Origin: Pirellula sp. | GTDB taxonomy: Bacteria; Planctomycetota; Planctomycetia; Pirellulales; PNKZ01 | DNA length: 64,000 nucleotides | NCBI GenBank assembly: GCA_013822735.1 | Contig: PNKZ01000009.1 | Location: forward strand, 148,723-212,722 | Direction: 5' to 3' | In this document: positions 59,181 through 64,000 of the stretch, in pieces | Layout of the letters: each line of letters opens with the position of its first letter | Numbering within the stretch: position 1 is the stretch's first letter | Program-made: the position numbers and the translations under genes | Notes under the pieces: model-generated | Told to the model about the DNA's origin: nothing | Databases searched by the model: none | Seen by the model: the letters and a program-made list of their open reading frames with translations, nothing else

Positions 59181-60251
59181 TTAGCCCGCGGCGGTCGGCA
59201 CTTCGTCGAGCAGCTTGGCCCAATGCTTGCCGGTGCGGCGCTTCCAAGCCCCTTGGTGATACGCGAAGCCGCAGACGAGCGGCACGGCGATGGTCGCCTC
59301 GCTAAACACCATTTGCTCGAACACGGTATCGACCTTGCCCCAGCTGGAAGCTTCCTTCAAGGTGCTGCCGCTCAAAGCCCCGTCGCGCGTATCGGCCACG
59401 GTGATCTGCACCGCGTACTTGTGCATCGGCGCGTCCACGCCGAGGATCTCCGCCGACACCACGATGTCTTGCGCGAAGTTCTTCGGCACGCCGCCGCCGA
59501 TCATCAGCAGGCCCGTCGTCGGGTTGCGGATCTTGAGTTGCGTCAGCTCGTAGAAATCCTTGGCGCTGTCGATCGACACCTTCGGTTGGTCCCCCCGCGA
59601 ATGTTGATGGGCCACCAGACCGAAGCCCGCCGAGCAATCGGAGAAAGCCGGGCAGAAGATCGGTACGTCGCATTCATAGGCGGCGGCTACGATCGAGTTC
59701 GGCGTCTTACCATGGTCCTTCAAATACACGCCCATTTCGCGGATAAACTCGCGCGACGAATACGGCCGCGGCGGCAGCTCGTCGGCGATGATCTTCGTCA
59801 CGTCGTCGCAGATCCGCAGATCGTCTTCGTCGATAAAGGTGTCGTAGATCCGGTCGATGTGCAGGTCGCGGAGTACGTCGTCGTGCAAGCCGGCCTTGTA
59901 CTGGTCGTCGGCGATGTAGTGTTGGAAGCCGAGCGCCTCGAAGAAGTCCTGGTCGACGATGTTCGCCCCGGTGCTCACGATCGCATCGACCATGTTGTGC
60001 CGGATCATGTCGACGAAAATCTGCTTCATGCCGGCGCTGATCAGCGAGCCCGCCAAACAGAGAATCACGCCGCACTCTTTGTCGTCGAGCATGCGGTGGT
60101 AGATGTCCGCGGCGCGCGCCAAATCGCGGGCCGAAAACGCCGTGTGCCGCATCTGCTCGATGAGCGGCGAAACGTCGTGCTTCGTCATGTCGAGATGACG
60201 GATCGGGCGCGAGAGCAATTCTTCCTTCGTCGGACGGGCAGGAGCATTCAT
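59181..60251 (-). CDS. Deoxyhypusine synthase-like protein
   Basis: The ATG at 60251 (MNAPARPTKEELL) gives 356 aa; a longer frame from 60305 is not conserved. The family blocks are present: AGSLISAGMKQIFVDMIRHNMVDAIVSTGANIVDQDF, RPYSSREFIREMG, IVAAAYECDVPIFCPAFSDCSAG, LLMIGGGVPKNFAQD (NAD loop), and SSWGKVDTVFEQMVFSEATIAVPLV. In the last, the Lys of W-G-K corresponds to the catalytic Lys of eukaryotic enzymes. In eukaryotes the enzyme modifies eIF5A; bacteria have no hypusine, so this homologue probably acts on polyamines or another protein. It is divergent from the STAS gene and has its own terminator. Confidence 0.9.
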   Translation of the reverse strand: MNAPARPTKEELLSRPIRHLDMTKHDVSPLIEQMRHTAFSARDLARAADIYHRMLDDKECGVILCLAGSLISAGMKQIFVDMIRHNMVDAIVSTGANIVDQDFFEALGFQHYIADDQYKAGLHDDVLRDLHIDRIYDTFIDEDDLRICDDVTKIIADELPPRPYSSREFIREMGVYLKDHGKTPNSIVAAAYECDVPIFCPAFSDCSAGFGLVAHQHSRGDQPKVSIDSAKDFYELTQLKIRNPTTGLLMIGGGVPKNFAQDIVVSAEILGVDAPMHKYAVQITVADTRDGALSGSTLKEASSWGKVDTVFEQMVFSEATIAVPLVCGFAYHQGAWKRRTGKHWAKLLDEVPTAAG

Positions 60252-60559
60252 CGGCAAACACCTTCGCAAAGGGTAGCGACCGGACGCAAGAGGCGTCGAA
60301 AACAAAGTCCGCCGCGGCGCGAGTTCACGACCTCACCCGAGACCGTGCACCGTGCGGAGTTTTGCCACGCATCGCAATCGGTATTTGTATCCCCTGGCCC
60401 GCCGATAGTCGAGTGGGCGCGCCGGCCGGCCAGATAAACGCAATCCCGCACAACTCCTCATAAAACGCTTGCACTCCTCCGCTACGCTCCACAGTTCCCT
60501 TAGGTAGCGCCATTCCCCCAGCACCGCTCGTCGCCAGTAACGCATCGGAGCCAGCCGCC
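60252..60559. other. Divergent gene-free spacer (308 bp)
   Basis: No gene and no strong repeat seen. Both flanking genes (deoxyhypusine synthase-like and STAS) point away from it, so it should contain two promoters. I could not identify convincing -35/-10 or -24/-12 elements by eye. Confidence 0.4.
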
Positions 60560-60871
60560 GTGAAATTCCATTTTGTCGACGCCGCGCCGGGCGCAGTCGT
60601 CATCCGCGCCGAAGGCCCCATCGCGCCGGACTCCCCCGAACAATTCTCCGACGCCCTGGTCGAGCTCGTCGGGCCGCAAATCTACACGCGCAAACTCCGC
60701 ATCAACCTCTCCGAGTCCGACTTCATCAGCTCTGCCGGCATCGGCGGCCTGCTCCAATGCCACAAACAGTTCCGTGAAAACGGCGGCGAGCTGGTCGTGC
60801 ACGCTCCTTCGCGCACCATTCGCCAAACGCTCGACCTCATGCGCCTGCAGACCGTCTTCACCATCGATTAA
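60560..60871 (+). CDS. STAS-domain anti-sigma factor antagonist-like protein
   Basis: The GTG start gives a 103-aa single STAS domain: GAVVIRAEGPIAPDSPEQF, KLRINLSESDFISSAGIGGLLQCHKQFRENGGELVVHAPS. The sequence SSAGIG holds the Ser that is phosphorylated in SpoIIAA-like antagonists. Such proteins bind anti-sigma kinases in a partner-switching circuit. No anti-sigma kinase or SpoIIE-like phosphatase is adjacent. A PilB/GspE-like ATPase gene follows 83 bp downstream on the same strand. Confidence 0.9.
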   Translation: MKFHFVDAAPGAVVIRAEGPIAPDSPEQFSDALVELVGPQIYTRKLRINLSESDFISSAGIGGLLQCHKQFRENGGELVVHAPSRTIRQTLDLMRLQTVFTID

Positions 60872-60954
60872 GCCCCGCCTGCTCCACCCGTCCGTCCGTG
60901 CCCGCTCCGCGTTAAAATCCCAGCCGTGTTGGAATCTGAGCCGAGGTCTCCGTC

Positions 60955-62193
60955 ATGTCCATTGAAGAAGCGATCGACTTTCGCGAACGTCCGCTGCCGA
61001 TCGACGACGATCCGGAAGCCGCCGTCATGCAGATCGTCGACGAGGCCGCGGCGCTCGCCGCCAGCGACATCTTCTTCGTCACCGATCCCGACGCCGTTCA
61101 TGTCCTCGTCCGCCACATGGGCTCCATGCGCCGGCTGCACACGCTCGCGCTCGGCGACGGCCGACGCTGCATGAACTACATCAAAACCGCCTCCGACATG
61201 GACCTCTCCGAAAAGCGCCGCCCGAGCGACGGCCGTTGGGTGTTCATCGGTCCTTCCGGCTCGCGTCGCGATCTGCGCATCAACACCATCCCCACGCTCT
61301 ACGGCGAAGACTTTTCGCTCCGCATGCTCGGCCGCGATCGTCATGGCGACGACTTCCAAAACCTCGGCCTGGAAAAACAGCAGCTCCGCGATTTGATCAA
61401 CATGCTGCAAACCCCCGGCGGGCTCATCCTCGTCACGGGCCCCAGCGGCGCCGGCAAGACCACGAGCCTCTACGGCTGCCTCCACTTTCTCAACGACGGC
61501 AAACGGAAGCTCAACACGATCGAAGACCCGATCGAGTGCGAAATCCCCGGCGTCCGCCAATCGCAAGTCGATCCTTCCATTGGGCTCGACTTCCCCGACC
61601 TGCTCCGCAGCGTCTTGCGCCAAGCCCCCGACGTCATTCTCATCGGCGAGATTCGCGACAAGGTCACCGCGCAAACGGCGATCCGCGCCGCCAATTCCGG
61701 CCACCTCGTGCTCGCGACGATGCATGCTCCCGTCACGGCCGGCGCCATCCGCGCCATGCTCAACTACGACGTCCATCCGCACTTCCTCGCTTCCAGCTTG
61801 TTGGGCGTCGTCAGCCAACGGCTCGTGCGCGTCCTCTGCCCCAAGTGCCACGTGCCGATCGACGTGAGCGAAGCCCCCGATGCGTTTGCCGACGTCGTCA
61901 ACTGGCTGCTCCCCGGCCAAGGCAAAACCATCTACGGCCCGAAGGGGTGCGATAGTTGCAATCGCATCGGATTCTCGACCCGCACCGGCATCTTCGAGGT
62001 GATGAATATCGGCGTTCGGACGCGCGGCCTCATCGCCGAAATGGCCGGCGAACGGGCCATCGCCGACGAAGCGCTCCGCAACGGCATGATCGACTTCCGC
62101 CGCGCCGGCCTGCTCAAAGTCGCCCAAGGGGTGACCAGCATGGAAGAACTCATGCGCGTCATCCCGGCCGAATATCTGGGCTCGGAACGCTAG
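60955..62193 (+). CDS. Type II secretion/type IV pilus assembly ATPase (GspE/PilB family), compact
   Basis: The 412-aa protein lacks the long N-terminal MshEN-type domain of standard GspE/PilB (500-600 aa). It has the ATPase core: LILVTGPSGAGKTTSLYGCL (Walker A, ~residue 161), NTIEDPIECEIPGVRQSQVD (Asp box), LLRSVLRQAPDVILIGEIRD (Walker B), and LATMHAPVTAG (His box). A zinc tetracysteine follows: CPKCH at ~295 and CDSCN at ~331. It should power assembly of a pseudopilus or pilus at the inner membrane. No pilin, platform or secretin genes are in the window. It is preceded by the STAS gene on the same strand. Confidence 0.92.
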   Translation: MSIEEAIDFRERPLPIDDDPEAAVMQIVDEAAALAASDIFFVTDPDAVHVLVRHMGSMRRLHTLALGDGRRCMNYIKTASDMDLSEKRRPSDGRWVFIGPSGSRRDLRINTIPTLYGEDFSLRMLGRDRHGDDFQNLGLEKQQLRDLINMLQTPGGLILVTGPSGAGKTTSLYGCLHFLNDGKRKLNTIEDPIECEIPGVRQSQVDPSIGLDFPDLLRSVLRQAPDVILIGEIRDKVTAQTAIRAANSGHLVLATMHAPVTAGAIRAMLNYDVHPHFLASSLLGVVSQRLVRVLCPKCHVPIDVSEAPDAFADVVNWLLPGQGKTIYGPKGCDSCNRIGFSTRTGIFEVMNIGVRTRGLIAEMAGERAIADEALRNGMIDFRRAGLLKVAQGVTSMEELMRVIPAEYLGSER

Positions 62194-62286
62194 TCTGTTC
62201 CGCATCGCGGCGAGCTAGCATCTGCTCACGCCGACGGTTATCGTGGCGAACGTCACATCGTTCCCACGCCGCCGGAGTCGCCCGCC

Positions 62287-63273
62287 ATGCGCACGTTCCT
62301 GTTTGTCGTCCTCGCCGCCGCATCGCACCTTGTCTTCCCAGTTGCCGGCGCGCAAGCCGCCGAACCGGCCGCTGCAAACACCTTCCCGCACCGCGTGATC
62401 CTTCAGGGAAACAACAAGCTCGCCATCGTCGGCGTCGACGGCCAAGTCGAATGGGAAATTCCGTGGAAGGGCATCCATGATATCCATGTGCTCCCCGGCG
62501 GCGACGCCCCGGCGAAGTCGGTCATGGTGCAACAAGGCGCCGCGAAAATCGCCGAGATCGATCTGCGCACGCAGGAGATCATCTGGTCGTACGACTCGGC
62601 TCAAGCAAACGGCAACGCCGGCAAGAAGATCGAAGTCCACGCCTTCCAACCGCTGGCCGACGGCCGCGTGATGATCGCCGAAAGCGGCGCGGCCCGGATC
62701 ATCGAAATCGATCGCGCGGGCAAACTCCTCGACGAAGTGAAGCTCAAAGTCGAGCATCCTCACGCGCATACCGATACGCGCCTCGTGCGCAAGCTCGCCA
62801 CCGGCAACTACCTCGTCTGCCACGAAGGAGACGGCGCCCTGCGCGAGTACGATTCCGCCGGCAGCGTCGTCTGGGAGTACCGCGTGCCGCTGTTCGACAA
62901 GGAACCCAAAGGGGGCCACGGGCCCGAAGCCTGGGGCAATAAAACGTTCGCCGCCGTCCGCTTACCGAGCGGCAACACGCTCCTCTCCACCGGCAACGGT
63001 CACGGCCTGCTCGAAGTGTCGCCGCAGGGCGAGATCGTTTGGCAACTCACGCAGCGCGAACTCCCCGGCATCGTGCTCGCCTGGGTCACCACGCTCGAAG
63101 TTCTGCCGAGCGGCAACATCGTGCTCGGCAACTGCCACGCCGGCCCCGGCCAACCGCTGCTCGTCGAGATCGAGCCGAAGTCGAAACGAGTCGTCGCCCA
63201 ATTCGACGGCTTCGCAACGTTCGGCAACAACGTCTCCAACTCCCAGTTGCTCGACCTGAAGACGCTGCGCTAA
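62287..63273 (+). CDS. Secreted PQQ-like beta-propeller protein, 328 aa
   Basis: The signal peptide is MRTFLFVVLAAASHLVFPVAGAQA. The mature part is made of repeated units of the type NKLAIVGVDGQVEWEIPWKG, AKIAEIDLRTQEIIWSYDS, GALREYDSAGSVVWEYRVP and HGLLEVSPQGEIVWQLTQ. Each unit has a Gly-Asp/Gln-x-V-W-E/Q strand, as in PQQ-binding-like beta-propellers (about 6-7 blades). This family is abundant in planctomycetes, usually with unknown ligand. No catalytic motif is visible. Periplasmic or outer-surface location is expected. The 190-bp repeat array starts a few bases after the stop. Confidence 0.8.
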   Translation: MRTFLFVVLAAASHLVFPVAGAQAAEPAAANTFPHRVILQGNNKLAIVGVDGQVEWEIPWKGIHDIHVLPGGDAPAKSVMVQQGAAKIAEIDLRTQEIIWSYDSAQANGNAGKKIEVHAFQPLADGRVMIAESGAARIIEIDRAGKLLDEVKLKVEHPHAHTDTRLVRKLATGNYLVCHEGDGALREYDSAGSVVWEYRVPLFDKEPKGGHGPEAWGNKTFAAVRLPSGNTLLSTGNGHGLLEVSPQGEIVWQLTQRELPGIVLAWVTTLEVLPSGNIVLGNCHAGPGQPLLVEIEPKSKRVVAQFDGFATFGNNVSNSQLLDLKTLR

Positions 63274-63280
63274 ACCCTTC

Positions 63281-64000
63281 TCCCTGCGGGAGAAGGGTTG
63301 ATTCAAACTCCTCTCCCACTGGGAGAGGATGCCCGCAGGGCAGGTGAGGGTACCGCGGCAACAAGCTTGGTGATGGTGAACGTCAGACGCTACGAAGTAT
63401 GGATGGTCGAATAAGCACGCGCGGCCCAGCGTTGTTCGGCGCGACCCTCATCCGGCCTTCGGCCACCTTCTCCCAGTGGGAGAAGGGTTGATTCGAACTC
63501 CTCTCCCACCGGGAGAGGATGCCCGCAGGGCAGGTGAGGGTGACACGGCGCGACGCTTGGTGATGATGAACGTCAGACGCTACGAAGTATGGATGGTCGA
63601 ATAAGCACGCGCGGCCCAGCGTTGTTCGGCGCGACCCTCATCCGGCCTTCGGCCACCTTCTCCCAGTGGGAGAAGTGTTGATTCAAACTCCTCTCCCACT
63701 GGGAGAGGATGCCCGCAGGGCAGGTGAGGGTAACGTAGCGCGACGCTTGGTGTTGGGGATCGTAAAGCGCTACGAAGTATTCACGGTCGAATAAGCACGC
63801 GCGGCCCAGCGTTGTTCGGCGCGACCCTCATCCGGCCTCACGGCCACCTTCTCCCAGTGGGAGAAGGGTTGATTCAAACTCCTCTCCCACTGGGAGAGGA
63901 TGCCCGTAGGGCAGGTGAGGGTAACGTAGCGCGACGCTTGGTGTTGGGGATCGTAAAGCGCTACGAAGTATTCACGGTCGAATAAGCACGCGCGGCCCAG
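63281..64000. repeat. 190-bp tandem repeat array (at least 3.8 units, continues past window)
   Basis: The landmark GCGGCCCAGCGTTGTTCGGC recurs at 63421, 63611, 63801 and (cut by the edge) 63992, giving periods of 190, 190 and 191 bases. Each unit has hairpins CTTCTCCCAGTGGGAGAAG and CTCTCCCACTGGGAGAG, CCGGCCTTCGGCC, a GCCCGCAGGGC palindrome, and ~90 bases of sequence ending in TACGAAGTAT..GGTCGAATAAGCACGC. Units differ at a few positions. No gene is present from 63274 on. Confidence 0.92.

Noticed and set aside
63281..64000. CRISPR array
   Set aside because: The whole 190-bp unit repeats with only point differences; there are no unique spacers and no cas genes.
1..64000. tRNA or rRNA genes
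   Set aside because: No cloverleaf with a GTTCRA-type T loop and no rRNA motif was recognised by eye; a covariance-model scan would be needed to exclude tRNAs fully.

Overview
The window looks like a chromosomal piece of a high-GC planctomycete, probably of the Pirellula/Lacipirellula type. This is inferred from gene content. The markers are an ECF sigma factor divergent from a WD40-tailed Ser/Thr kinase, a formylglycine-type sulfatase, a bacterial FhcD (tetrahydromethanopterin C1 enzyme), a DUF58/BatA-VWA pair, Pro- and Cys-rich secreted proteins and very repeat-rich intergenic DNA. No rRNA, tRNA, CRISPR array or prophage was recognised.

Layout. 1-5000: the end of a TonB-dependent receptor gene, three small uncharacterised genes among dense repeats, and a solitary integron gene cassette with a complete attC site (4154-4753). 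5000-16300: a glycine-rich autotransporter, an O-antigen ligase-like membrane protein, a GNAT-like transferase, DUF58 and BatA/VWA proteins, a methyltransferase, FabI and a Nudix hydrolase. 16300-24600: a secreted HEXXH metallopeptidase-like protein, CdsA, PlsC, a SpoVG with an inserted zinc ribbon next to IspE, a pyrimidine-nucleoside phosphorylase gene with an apparent N-terminal frameshift, and a Cys-rich secreted protein. 25000-34500: a sugar transferase, an aldehyde dehydrogenase, a long gene-free block with cruciform-like repeats, a Pro/Thr-rich anchored protein, a membrane-embedded sigma-54 activator, FhcD and an ECF sigma factor. 34500-45500: the WD40 kinase, a VWA protein, a complete REP/RAYT unit, a CoA transferase, a dihydrouridine synthase, an NPYG-repeat lipoprotein and superoxide dismutase. 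45700-64000: an HD-PAS-GGDEF protein, a FAH-family enzyme, a minus-strand run (small acidic protein/AroB/AsmA-like/C25 peptidase/AcpH-like), a sulfatase, a pair of overlapping small genes, a di-heme peroxidase, a four-helix-bundle protein, a deoxyhypusine-synthase-like enzyme, STAS, a compact PilB/GspE ATPase, a beta-propeller protein, and a 190-bp tandem array running off the right edge.

The genes serve mainly cell-envelope and lipid biosynthesis (FabI, PlsC, CdsA, IspE, sugar transferase, O-antigen ligase), signalling (sigma-54 activator, ECF sigma/kinase pair, GGDEF, STAS), and secreted or surface proteins. Two observations stand out. One is the single integron cassette. The other is that most unexplained intergenic DNA is built from several unrelated families of degenerate heptanucleotide repeats, often in inverted pairs that could fold as large hairpins.
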